A DNA stretch of 64,000 bases from Nonlabens marinus S1-08 (GTDB lineage Bacteria; Bacteroidota; Bacteroidia; Flavobacteriales; Flavobacteriaceae). Location of the stretch: NCBI RefSeq assembly GCF_000831385.1, contig NZ_AP014548.1, positions 558,001-622,000 of the forward strand. The letters run 5' to 3'. This document shows positions 50,195 to 57,759 of the stretch, one piece after another. Under the pieces are notes generated by a model, which saw nothing but the letters and a program-made list of their open reading frames with translations, did no database searches and was not told the DNA's origin. How positions within the stretch are numbered: position 1 is the stretch's first letter; every line of letters begins with the position of its first letter. A program made the translations under genes and the position numbers.

Positions 50195-51337
50195 TTAAGA
50201 CAAAGCTTGTTCTAAGTCGGCAATCAAATCGTCTATATCCTCGATACCAACTGATAACCGGATCAAGGAATCTACCACTCCCGTTTTTTCTCGATCTTCT
50301 TTAGGAATACTGGCGTGAGTCATAGTAGCAGGATGGCCGGCTAGGGATTCCACACCGCCAAGACTTTCGGCAAGCGTGAAGACTTTCAATTTGCTCACAA
50401 ATTCTAACGCGCTTTCTAAAGTGCCTTTTTGAGTAGTAAAAGAAACCATACCGCCATAGTCCTTCATTTGTTTTTGAGCAACCTCATGATTTGGGTGATC
50501 TTCAAAACCAGGCCAATACACCTTGTCCACTTCGGCATTTGTTTTTAAACAGTGAGCGACCGCTGCTCCGTTCTCACAATGCCGCTGCATACGTACATGT
50601 AGGGTTTTAATCCCACGCAGCACCAGAAAACAATCTTGAGGTCCTGGAACGGCGCCGCTGGCATTTTGAATAAAGTAAAGTTGGTCTGCAAGATCTTTGT
50701 CGTTCACCACCAAAGAACCCATGATCACATCACTGTGTCCTCCTAGATATTTAGTGGCGCTGTGCATCACTATATCAGCACCTAGATCTAAAGGTTGTTG
50801 CAAATATGGAGTAGCGAACGTGTTGTCAACAGCCAGTAATAAATTGTACTTATTCGTAATTTTAGAAATAGCCTGGATGTCGATAAGGTTCATCATAGGA
50901 TTAGTAGGCGTTTCTGTCCAGACTAATTTTGTGTTATCGTTGATGTATGATTCTACAGCCTGCGGATTACTCATGCCTACAAAATGAAACTTGATTCCAA
51001 ATTTTTTAAAAATAGAAGTAAACAAACGATAGGATCCACCATATAAATCGCTAGTAGAAATCACCTCATCACCAGGTTTCAATAATTTGAGTACAGCATC
51101 AATAGCCGCTAACCCAGACCCAAAAGCTATCCCGTACGTTCCGTTCTCTAAACTCGCGAGAGATTTTTCTAGCGCAGATCGCGTTGGGTTCCCACTACGG
51201 GCATATTCAAATTCAGGATGTTGACCTGGAGCAGTTTGTTTAAAAGTGCTGGTTTGATAAATAGGTGGCATCACAGAGTTGTAAGCAGGATCTATGTTTT
51301 CTTGACCACCGTGGATGACTTTAGTGTTGAATTTCAT
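50195..51337 (-). CDS. Cys/Met metabolism PLP enzyme (cystathionine gamma-synthase or gamma-lyase type)
   Basis: This 380-residue protein has the family pattern: FNTKVIHGGQENIDPAYNSVMPPIYQTSTF, EYARSGNPTRSALEKSLASLENG, GIAFGSGLAAIDAVLKLLKPGDEVISTSDLYGGSYRLF, TNPMMNLIDIQAI, and the PLP Lys in IVMHSATKYLGGHSDVIMGSLVV. It works with cysteine/homocysteine through cystathionine. Synthase and lyase cannot be told apart from these motifs, although flavobacterial enzymes at this place are often called gamma-synthase. No partner beta-synthase is in the window. It is a single gene downstream of a DinB gene. Confidence 0.85.
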   Translation of the reverse strand: MKFNTKVIHGGQENIDPAYNSVMPPIYQTSTFKQTAPGQHPEFEYARSGNPTRSALEKSLASLENGTYGIAFGSGLAAIDAVLKLLKPGDEVISTSDLYGGSYRLFTSIFKKFGIKFHFVGMSNPQAVESYINDNTKLVWTETPTNPMMNLIDIQAISKITNKYNLLLAVDNTFATPYLQQPLDLGADIVMHSATKYLGGHSDVIMGSLVVNDKDLADQLYFIQNASGAVPGPQDCFLVLRGIKTLHVRMQRHCENGAAVAHCLKTNAEVDKVYWPGFEDHPNHEVAQKQMKDYGGMVSFTTQKGTLESALEFVSKLKVFTLAESLGGVESLAGHPATMTHASIPKEDREKTGVVDSLIRLSVGIEDIDDLIADLEQALS

Positions 51338-51389
51338 TTTTTGGGTTTTAATGTGACGTTAGGGTTACAACTTCTAGGGGTTCCTTTTT

Positions 51390-51863
51390 TTATGCATCTT
51401 TCAATGCTTTCCTTAATGCCAGTACGTAACCCAGGTGTATCCCGTCGTGAATATTTACCAGATTCATAGCATCATCAATATTTCTAAGTAAGTAACCAGT
51501 ACTGGTAGTGTATTCTTTGAAGTTATCAAATTTGTCGTTTTGATAATCTGAGGTCATTTGATCTAGCTGTGGGATCAATTGGTTTTTGAATTCTTCAATC
51601 TCTCCGGAACTCACATCTTTTTCTGGTCTAGTACCATGCTTATAGAAGAGGATAGTTCCCTTAGACATATGTTGTTCCAGGCCTGCTAGACCATAGGTCA
51701 GCCCTTGCTGTGTTACCATGCAATGGACGATATTCCAAATGATATTATTAGAAAAACCAACTGGAATTTTATTGAGATCTGTAGTACTTAACTCTTCTAG
51801 TATGGCAACAAAATGCGCTCTGGTACACTTGTTATGTGCTAATCTTATGTCCATTATTTTCAT
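51390..51863 (-). CDS. DinB-like domain protein
   Basis: The 157-residue protein (from the ATG at 51863) is a four-helix bundle of the DinB/YfiT type: TRAHFVAILEELSTTDLNKIPVGFSNNIIWNIVHCMVTQQGLTYGLAG with His near 46, and MNLVNIHDGIHLGYVLALRKALKD with the C-terminal HxxxH. These His residues form the metal site in the family. Role is unknown; DinB-like proteins often act as thiol-dependent transferases. The frame is open to 51926, but that would overlap the divergent ArsC-like start at 51910; an ATG at 51854 is also possible. Confidence 0.75.
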   Translation of the reverse strand: MKIMDIRLAHNKCTRAHFVAILEELSTTDLNKIPVGFSNNIIWNIVHCMVTQQGLTYGLAGLEQHMSKGTILFYKHGTRPEKDVSSGEIEEFKNQLIPQLDQMTSDYQNDKFDNFKEYTTSTGYLLRNIDDAMNLVNIHDGIHLGYVLALRKALKDA

Positions 51864-51909
51864 TTTTATAAAGGTATTATTAAAGCAGCGGCTGTTGTAG
51901 ATTTGTTGC

Positions 51910-52269
51910 ATGGAAAATCGATTCATCTATTTAGACAGTTGCAATACATGTCAACGTATCATGAAAGAATTGGAATTATCCGATTCTGTCAGCCTTCAAA
52001 ATACTAAGGAAAATCCTGTTACAGAAGAGCAGATAGAATTTCTCAAAGACCAAAGCTGTTCTTACGAATCCTTATTCAATCGCCGTGCGCAATTATACAG
52101 AGGTAGAAATCTCCATGAAAAAGAGCTCACCGAGTCTGATTACAAAGAGTTGCTCTTGGATCACTATACTTTTATCAAAAGACCCATTCTTATTTACAAT
52201 AGTGTTGCCTACATCGGTAATTCTAAAAAAGTTGTTGCTGCCGCTGTAAAAGCTGTCAAAAATGACTAA
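51910..52269 (+). CDS. ArsC/Spx-family thiol reductase-like protein
   Basis: This 119-residue protein has the ArsC fold with the redox site C11-N-T-C14 in IYLDSCNTCQRIMKEL, the LFNRRAQLYRGRNLHEK region in the middle, and IKRPILIYNSVAYIGNSKKVVAA near the C terminus, which is the RP motif of Spx and ArsC. It could be an arsenate reductase or an Spx-like regulator of thiol stress. There are no ars genes nearby. Its last 8 bases overlap the EamA transporter gene, so they share a message. Confidence 0.8.
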   Translation: MENRFIYLDSCNTCQRIMKELELSDSVSLQNTKENPVTEEQIEFLKDQSCSYESLFNRRAQLYRGRNLHEKELTESDYKELLLDHYTFIKRPILIYNSVAYIGNSKKVVAAAVKAVKND

Positions 52270-53179
52270 GCGACAGGTAGCTATATTATGCGCTACGTTT
52301 GTGGCTCTATTTTACGCTATCAACTTTTCATCTGCTAAGGAAGTGACTCCAGAGCACGTTGGCCCATTTGGTCTTACCTGGTACCGCGTGATTTTCACTT
52401 GTGCTATTTTTTGGACGATTTCACTTTTTGCTGGCCCTAAAGAAAAGGTACCCTTGAAGGAACTGCCCTTGATTGCTCTAGCTGCTTTTTGTGGTGTAGG
52501 ATTCAACATGCTCACATTTATGTGGGGTTTATCCCTGACCACACCTATTAGCGCATCTGTTTTAATGGTGACCACTCCTATAATAGTGGTGGTATTGAGT
52601 GCTATATTTTTAAAAGAGCGTTTATTTCCCATGAAGATTGTAGGTATCGCCACAGGGTTTGCTGGTGCTGCCTTATTGATATTTCTATCCTCAGCACCCA
52701 ACCAAATAGGCGCTGACCCCACCACTGGAAATATATTAATATTCCTCAACTCGATATCTTATTCCTTTTACATTCTGCTAGCGAATAGGCTTACCAAAAA
52801 ATACCATGTTTTCACGTTGATGAAATGGTTATATCTATTTGGAGTACTTTTTATTACTCCCTTTGGAATTCAACAAGGTTTAGCATTTGAGGTTGGTGAA
52901 GCTTCCAACTTTGTGTTGTTGAACATTGCTTACGTGATCTTGTTCGCCACTTTTGGTACTTATATGCTCAATATTATTGCGATACGTACTTTGAAACCTA
53001 GTGTGGTTGCTGTATTTGTGTATCTACAGCCATTACTCGCTGCTCTTATTGCCGTAGGGTTAGGAACAGATCAAATGACCTGGACTAAAGCAGGTGCTGG
53101 TGCATTGATATTCTTTGGAGTATATCTGGCTGGGAAAAAGAAAAAAATCCGTGAAGATTTTAAACCTTCAACTAATTAA
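52262..53179 (+). CDS. EamA-type (DMT superfamily) transporter
   Basis: This 305-residue protein has ten membrane helices in two EamA repeats (about 5-135 and 150-290). The first contains FAINFSSAKEVTPEHVGPFGLTWYRVIFTCAIFW and the GLSLTTPISASVLMVTTPIIVVVLSAIFLKERLF block; the second contains TLKPSVVAVFVYLQPLLAALIAVGLGTDQM. These are metabolite exporters in the inner membrane. It ends with a basic tail (GKKKKIREDFKPSTN). The start overlaps the ArsC-like gene by 8 bases and the end overlaps the convergent 53172 gene by 8 bases. Confidence 0.88.
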   Translation: MTKRQVAILCATFVALFYAINFSSAKEVTPEHVGPFGLTWYRVIFTCAIFWTISLFAGPKEKVPLKELPLIALAAFCGVGFNMLTFMWGLSLTTPISASVLMVTTPIIVVVLSAIFLKERLFPMKIVGIATGFAGAALLIFLSSAPNQIGADPTTGNILIFLNSISYSFYILLANRLTKKYHVFTLMKWLYLFGVLFITPFGIQQGLAFEVGEASNFVLLNIAYVILFATFGTYMLNIIAIRTLKPSVVAVFVYLQPLLAALIAVGLGTDQMTWTKAGAGALIFFGVYLAGKKKKIREDFKPSTN

Positions 53180-53609
53180 GACGGTGCTTTCCTTGCAATT
53201 CAACAGCCCATTGAACCGCCGTTTCAAGATTATTGAAAAATTGGAACTTGCATGGAACAAATTGTTTTTCTAAAAAAGCATTTTGCTCTGCTCTAACGCG
53301 ATCATCTATGATACCATAACCTTTTAAGTACTGGTCCATAAATTTGAAATCCAACCAGTCGACTGGACGTGTGGAATAAGAGTTCACTCTGTTGGAAAGG
53401 TAAACAAATTCCATAGACCGTTTGACGCCGTCGTAAAACTCCATTAGTAGACTAAAAATATCTAAGGCTTCCATCCCGCCAAATATGGCTCCTTCATGAA
53501 CTTCAGACACTACAAAGTTATCGAATAGGTAAAAGTCAGCGTAGGGTCTATGAATTTTATGTAAGATGTATTGTGAGTAGTCCGATTCTTTAATAGAATA
53601 TAATGGCAT
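53172..53609 (-). CDS. Hypothetical protein, STAS/SpoIIAA-like features
   Basis: I do not recognise a named family. The 145-residue protein is soluble and has an alternating beta-alpha pattern: DFYLFDNFVVSEVHEGAIFGGMEALDIFSLLMEFY, then SMEFVYLSNRVNSYSTRPVDWL, then FFNNLETAVQWAVELQ near the end, which recalls SpoIIAA/STAS-like proteins that flavobacteria carry in many copies. No signal peptide or catalytic motif is present. Its end overlaps the EamA gene by 8 bases. Confidence 0.65.
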   Translation of the reverse strand: MPLYSIKESDYSQYILHKIHRPYADFYLFDNFVVSEVHEGAIFGGMEALDIFSLLMEFYDGVKRSMEFVYLSNRVNSYSTRPVDWLDFKFMDQYLKGYGIIDDRVRAEQNAFLEKQFVPCKFQFFNNLETAVQWAVELQGKHRLN

Positions 53610-54085
53610 TACTAATTTTGCTTTTAGGGGAACACAAATCTAGTTAACATTAGTTAAATACTAAAGTGTTTTAAACTTTATTGTTTAACATATATATCCA
53701 ATTCATAGTATCCTCTAAACAAAAAAAGCTTCCGGATTTGGTAGATACAAATTTGGGTTCCAGCACTGAATTTGTATCTACCATCAACTCTAGAGTAGGC
53801 CACACCGTAACACAATAAGCTAATTAGATAAAAGTTTAAAAGAAAGCCAACTGACTGACATAACCGAATAGGAGTTATTTCTGTTTGAGAAATACACCCT
53901 TTTTCTTTACACTACTATCGATGCTTTTAGAAAAGCCATCGTGGCTTCTTTCAAGCCTTAGAGTGGTTCTCCTTCAACTATAGATGTGATCTCCTGATCA
54001 GGTACATACAATTACCAAAAATAGCTTCAGATTAAGTAATCGCCATAAACAGACGCGGTTTGCTCAAATAAGATAACGACTTGAC
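53610..54085. other. 476-base gene-free region
   Basis: No credible gene. It contains a 15-bp perfect inverted repeat with a 15-base loop (53739-53783, see separate entry), a small hairpin AAGCCA-TCG-TGGCTT near 53934-53948, and the 10-base palindrome CCTGATCAGG at 53993-54002. The region is AT-rich, with no open frame of note. Confidence 0.6.
53739..53783. repeat. 15-bp inverted repeat with 15-base loop
   Basis: TGGTAGATACAAATT (53739-53753) and AATTTGTATCTACCA (53769-53783) are exact complements. No T-run follows on either side. It could be a structured RNA, a protein-binding site or a remnant of a small inverted-repeat element. Confidence 0.8.
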
Positions 54086-54565
54086 TTAAGAATTGAGGTT
54101 GACGGGCTTTTGTCCGTGTGCTCGGGTTTCCTCTTTTTGAATGATTTTAAAATCTGCCGATTTCTGGAAATTGGATATTTTTTTTAGTAAGTCCTTATGA
54201 AGACTAGTAATACGTCGCTCTTGAAGATTCATCCACGCTCCCATCATGATTCCACGAGCAACATTATTGCCTCTATGATCATAAAAATTATGGCGGAAAC
54301 TAAAAAAACTCCCATCCTCACTCATACCTGTCCACTCACAAGAAACCGTGATAGGAGGGCCTTGATGTATTTCTTTAAAATAGTAGATGTTCTCTGTAAA
54401 AATGACCGGACCTGTCTTGTATAACTCCATTTCCTGATGACCGAATCCATTTTCCATAAGATAAGCCATGCGCGCATGGCTCATGAAATTTTGATAAGCA
54501 CTGTTTGCCATGTGCCTATTGGCATCCAGATCACTCCAGCGTACTTCAAATTCTTTTGAATACAT
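54086..54565 (-). CDS. Hotdog-fold acyl-CoA thioesterase (4HBT-like)
   Basis: This 159-residue protein has the hotdog-fold catalytic pattern: FEVRWSDLDANRHMANSAYQNFMSHARMAYL (about 6-36) with the conserved Asp in the SDLDANRHM motif of 4-hydroxybenzoyl-CoA thioesterase relatives, then YYFKEIHQGPPITVSCEW. It hydrolyses acyl-CoA, substrate unknown. I took the ATG at 54565 because the TTG at 54574 would be very near the TATCTTTG box at 54583-54590. It is separate from the MATE gene behind it by 91 bases. Confidence 0.85.
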   Translation of the reverse strand: MYSKEFEVRWSDLDANRHMANSAYQNFMSHARMAYLMENGFGHQEMELYKTGPVIFTENIYYFKEIHQGPPITVSCEWTGMSEDGSFFSFRHNFYDHRGNNVARGIMMGAWMNLQERRITSLHKDLLKKISNFQKSADFKIIQKEETRAHGQKPVNLNS

Positions 54566-54582
54566 ATCTTCCAATTTTCAAG

Positions 54583-54590
54583 CAAAGATA
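54583..54590 (-). promoter_or_regulatory. -7 element (TATCTTTG) of the thioesterase gene
   Basis: Minus-strand TATCTTTG, 17 bases before the ATG at 54565; no TTG at the usual -33 distance. Confidence 0.5.
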
Positions 54591-54630
54591 AAGCGATAAT
54601 TTAGCTTGTTATCATTTGCGAAGTGGTTGT

Positions 54631-54650
54631 TACGCTTTCGCGAAAGCGAA
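54631..54650. repeat. Interspersed palindrome copy 16, intergenic
   Basis: TACGCTTTCGCGAAAGCGAA; 6 bases after the stop (on the minus strand) of the MATE gene and about 40 bases upstream of the thioesterase promoter. Confidence 0.9.
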
Positions 54651-54656
54651 CTCAAC

Positions 54657-56051
54657 CTAAGCTTCGTGTGGCTCTAGAGCATCCTGGTGTCCAGGAGCAT
54701 CTTTTAGTTTTTTCATGGCTCTCCAAAGAAAAAATGCAGTAATCAGTGTACTTGAAACATCAGCAATCGGGAAACTGATCCATACGCCTTGCAGTCCATA
54801 CGTATCGCTCAAAATCCATATCAACGGTATAAGAATAATTCCAGTGCGCAAAGTGGTCAGTAGTAAGGCTGGCAATGCTTTACCAATTGCCTGATAATAA
54901 GCCGCTCCTATTAACTGGATCGCTATAATCGGCACAGCAAGAAAAACAATAGGTACCGCTGCAGCTGTTTGATCTATTATGGACTGGCTCTCTATAAAAA
55001 TGGCAGAGATGTCTGCTGCAAAAACAAACAACAAAACAAAGATGACCGCACCCATGATGCAAGCAAATTTGATGGATGTAAAAATGACTTCTCTTACTCT
55101 TTTAAACTGTTGCGCGCCATAGTTATAGCCTGCAATAGGCAAGAATCCTTGAGTAATTCCCAATACTGGGAAAATAGCAAACATCATCAATCGGCCAATG
55201 ATTCCAAAAACTGTGACACTATCCTCACCACCTAGATCTAGTAGAATATTGTTCAATATTAGATAAAGAACACTTGTAGTTGCTTGACGTCCTAGCGTCA
55301 CAAAACCTAAGCTGCCGATCTCTCCTAAGATTTTCCAATCTGGCAACAGCTGGGATAACGAGGGCATCAATTCACTGCGTCCTGAAAGAAAAAACCAGGC
55401 GACGTATGCAAAGCACAATCCGTAACTTATGGTGGTTGCCCAGGCAGCACCTTCCATACCCATATTTAGTTGATTAATAAGGACATAATCCAAAACTAAA
55501 TTTCCAACCGAAGGTATGAGCATGGCAATCATGGCATGTTTAGGAGCACCTTCAGCACGTATCACATTGTTTCCCATCATGCAAAGCGCAAGCACAGGAA
55601 CACCATACAAAACGATACGGTAATAGATTTTAGCGGGTTCAAAAATAGCTTCCCTACCTCCAAACGCAGGCACTAAGCTGTTGATGTAGATCAGGCCAAA
55701 AACGACCATCAGGACCGTAATCAATAAAGTGATAGAAAGCTGATTCCCAAAGGTGCGCTTAGCCTTTTCTGTATCGCCCTTACCTAGCGCTCTTGAAATA
55801 ATACTTGCACCGCCTATTCCTATCGCCATACCTAGTGCAGCAATAAAAAAAGAAACAGGCAAAACGACATTTATTGCGGCGATGGCGACTGGGCCTATCC
55901 AGTTTCCAACAAATATGGTGTCCACCAGAATATTGAGCGACATGACCAATATCCCGATGGATGCAGGCACCGCTTGCTGGATCAACAAGCTAGGAATGGA
56001 TTTAGTTCCTAAAAGGGCACTTTTTTTAGAAGAAATTACAGGACGAGCCAA
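54657..56051 (-). CDS. MATE family efflux transporter
   Basis: This 464-residue protein has twelve membrane helices in two halves typical of MATE: IPSLLIQQAVPASIGILVMSLNILVDTIFVGNWIGPVAIAAINVVLPVSFF and the second half FVTLGRQATTSVLYLILNNILLDLGGEDSVTVFGIIGRLMMFAIFPVLGITQGFLPIAGYNYGAQQFKRVREVI. It exports cationic compounds with Na+ or H+. The start codon is TTG at 56051; a stop lies upstream in frame and the next Met (residue 37) lies inside the first helix. It is a single gene between the thioesterase and hemH. Confidence 0.88.
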   Translation of the reverse strand: MARPVISSKKSALLGTKSIPSLLIQQAVPASIGILVMSLNILVDTIFVGNWIGPVAIAAINVVLPVSFFIAALGMAIGIGGASIISRALGKGDTEKAKRTFGNQLSITLLITVLMVVFGLIYINSLVPAFGGREAIFEPAKIYYRIVLYGVPVLALCMMGNNVIRAEGAPKHAMIAMLIPSVGNLVLDYVLINQLNMGMEGAAWATTISYGLCFAYVAWFFLSGRSELMPSLSQLLPDWKILGEIGSLGFVTLGRQATTSVLYLILNNILLDLGGEDSVTVFGIIGRLMMFAIFPVLGITQGFLPIAGYNYGAQQFKRVREVIFTSIKFACIMGAVIFVLLFVFAADISAIFIESQSIIDQTAAAVPIVFLAVPIIAIQLIGAAYYQAIGKALPALLLTTLRTGIILIPLIWILSDTYGLQGVWISFPIADVSSTLITAFFLWRAMKKLKDAPGHQDALEPHEA

Positions 56052-56129
56052 TAGTGGTTGTTAAAATGTTTTCAAGACAGAAAAAGCTTGTTGTGAAGCA
56101 TGTGTTTCTAGTCGCTCAAGTCAAATTGA

Positions 56130-57164
56130 CTAGACCGCAGCCACTTCACTCATCGCCCATTCATCAATCCATCGGCTCATTACTTTTACCCAATCCTCTC
56201 GTGTATTTAAACAAGGGATCACATGAAATTCTTTCCCACCTACTTCGTGGAAAATTTCCTCACCTTCCATTGCAATTTCTTCTAGAGTTTCTAGACAATC
56301 GCTTACAAAAGCAGGCGTTGCAATCGCCATTTTTTTAGTGCCTCCTAGACCCATGCGTTCTATGGTACGATCTGTATAAGGCGTCAACCATGGATCAAAT
56401 CCTAATCTCGATTGGAACGAGGTGGAATAGGTTCCCTCTTCTAATTCAAGGTATTCACCCACTAATCTTGTCACTTCCTTGCACTGGTGGCTGTAACAAA
56501 ATTGATGCGCTGGTGATGGTGTCTCACAACACTTCCCGTCCATTTTACAGTGCCCATTAGTGATATCACTTTTACGTATGTGTCTTTTAGGGACACCGTG
56601 ATAGGAGAACAATAGATGTTCATAGTCTTTCCCCTCAAGAGATTCTTTGATCGAGTTTGACAATACTCGTATATAGTCTGGATGGTTGTAAAACGGTGGC
56701 ATTTGGGTAAAGCTCATGTGAGGGAACTTTTCTTTACGCAGTTCATCTGCTTTCACCACAATTGTTTCCGTGGTTGCCATGGCAAATTGAGGGTACAATG
56801 GCACAAGCAATACTTCTGTAACGCCTTGATCGCTTAGTTCCTTCATTCCGTTTTCAATGGTCATGCTGCCGTAACGCATGGCTAGAGAAATAGGAACACT
56901 GGTGTACTGATCGATTTTTTCTTGCAGTCGCTCAGAAAGCACAATCAACGGGCTGCCTTCTTCCCACCAGATTTTACTGTAGGCTTCGGCACTTTTCTTA
57001 GGTCTGGTATTAAGCACAATTCCTTTTACCAGGATTGCCCTTAAAATGTACGGTAGGTCAATGACGCGCTCGTCCATTAGGAATTCATCCAGGTATCGTT
57101 TCACATCCTTAGGCTGCGGCGTGTCTGGCGACCCCAGATTGACTAAAAGAACTCCTTTTTTCAT
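56130..57164 (-). CDS. hemH: Ferrochelatase
   Basis: The 344-residue enzyme inserts Fe2+ into protoporphyrin IX in the last step of heme synthesis. Motifs are KKGVLLVNLGSPDTPQPKDVKRYLDEFLMDERVIDLP (about 2-38), LLFSYHGVPKRHIRKSD with the catalytic His, SRLGFDPWLTPYTD and VSDCLETLEEI near the C terminus with the Glu ligand. Four Cys at HCKMDGKCCETPSPAHQFCYSHQC could hold a [2Fe-2S] cluster as in some ferrochelatases, but are in the middle rather than the C terminus. I took the ATG at 57164; the upstream TTG at 57182 is in the promoter box TATTTTTG (57180-57187). Confidence 0.93.
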   Translation of the reverse strand: MKKGVLLVNLGSPDTPQPKDVKRYLDEFLMDERVIDLPYILRAILVKGIVLNTRPKKSAEAYSKIWWEEGSPLIVLSERLQEKIDQYTSVPISLAMRYGSMTIENGMKELSDQGVTEVLLVPLYPQFAMATTETIVVKADELRKEKFPHMSFTQMPPFYNHPDYIRVLSNSIKESLEGKDYEHLLFSYHGVPKRHIRKSDITNGHCKMDGKCCETPSPAHQFCYSHQCKEVTRLVGEYLELEEGTYSTSFQSRLGFDPWLTPYTDRTIERMGLGGTKKMAIATPAFVSDCLETLEEIAMEGEEIFHEVGGKEFHVIPCLNTREDWVKVMSRWIDEWAMSEVAAV

Positions 57165-57179
57165 GTGCTGAATTTTGTG

Positions 57180-57187
57180 CAAAAATA
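57180..57187 (-). promoter_or_regulatory. -7 element (TATTTTTG) of hemH
   Basis: Minus-strand TATTTTTG, 16 bases before the hemH ATG. The -33 TTG is not clear. Confidence 0.55.
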
Positions 57188-57258
57188 ATGGTTTTGTAGT
57201 CGGCTCTATTTCTCATTCATTACCCTAAACTTTATAGCAGTATTAGTTCTGGCTATAT

Positions 57259-57278
57259 ATCGCTTTCGCGAAAGCGAA
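57259..57278. repeat. Interspersed palindrome copy 17, intergenic
   Basis: ATCGCTTTCGCGAAAGCGAA in the gap between divergent hemH and the zinc-ribbon gene, upstream of both. Confidence 0.9.
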
Positions 57279-57395
57279 CTCCCCCTCACTTTAATTACAC
57301 CTATCCTGTTGAAAGTTAGCTATAAGCTTAGGGCATTTGAGTTTTTCCTAACAGCCATTTACAAACATTTAGTACATTTATCAAAACCAATGATC

Positions 57396-57749
57396 ATGGC
57401 CGTTAAAAAATGTCCAGAATGTGGCGACGAGGTACGCGGCCGTGCCGACAAGCGGTTTTGTAGCGACTATTGCCGTAACGTGGCAAACAATAACTTGAAC
57501 CGTGACAGCAGTGCGCTCATGCGTAATATCAACAACAGACTGCGTAAAAACTGGCGCATTCTCGACAGCCTCAATCCTACAGGAAAATTTACCACCACAA
57601 GAAATAAATTGCTATCAAAGGGATTTGATTTCACTCTTTTCACCAGCATTTACACCACTAAAAAAGGTGCGATCTATTATTTTGTTTATGATCAAGGCTA
57701 CCTAAGTATGGAAGACGACAAGTTCTTGATTGTAAAACGCGACACTTAA
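57396..57749 (+). CDS. Small zinc-ribbon protein
   Basis: The 117-residue protein starts with a zinc ribbon, C6-P-E-C9 and C22-S-D-Y-C26 in KKCPECGDEVRGRADKRFCSDYCRNVANN, followed by a basic helical part (RNINNRLRKNWRILDSL) and a C-terminal region FTSIYTTKKGAIYYFVYDQGYL that is beta-rich. The family is common in Bacteroidota with no known function; nucleic acid binding is possible. I took the ATG at 57396; 57390 is as good. It is followed by the M28 peptidase gene 10 bases downstream. Confidence 0.8.
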   Translation: MAVKKCPECGDEVRGRADKRFCSDYCRNVANNNLNRDSSALMRNINNRLRKNWRILDSLNPTGKFTTTRNKLLSKGFDFTLFTSIYTTKKGAIYYFVYDQGYLSMEDDKFLIVKRDT

Positions 57750-57759
57750 AACCAACTTT

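Noticed and set aside
53993..54002. CCTGATCAGG palindrome as an operator
   Set aside because: A 10-base palindrome is expected often by chance in a region this long, and there is no second copy or gene context.
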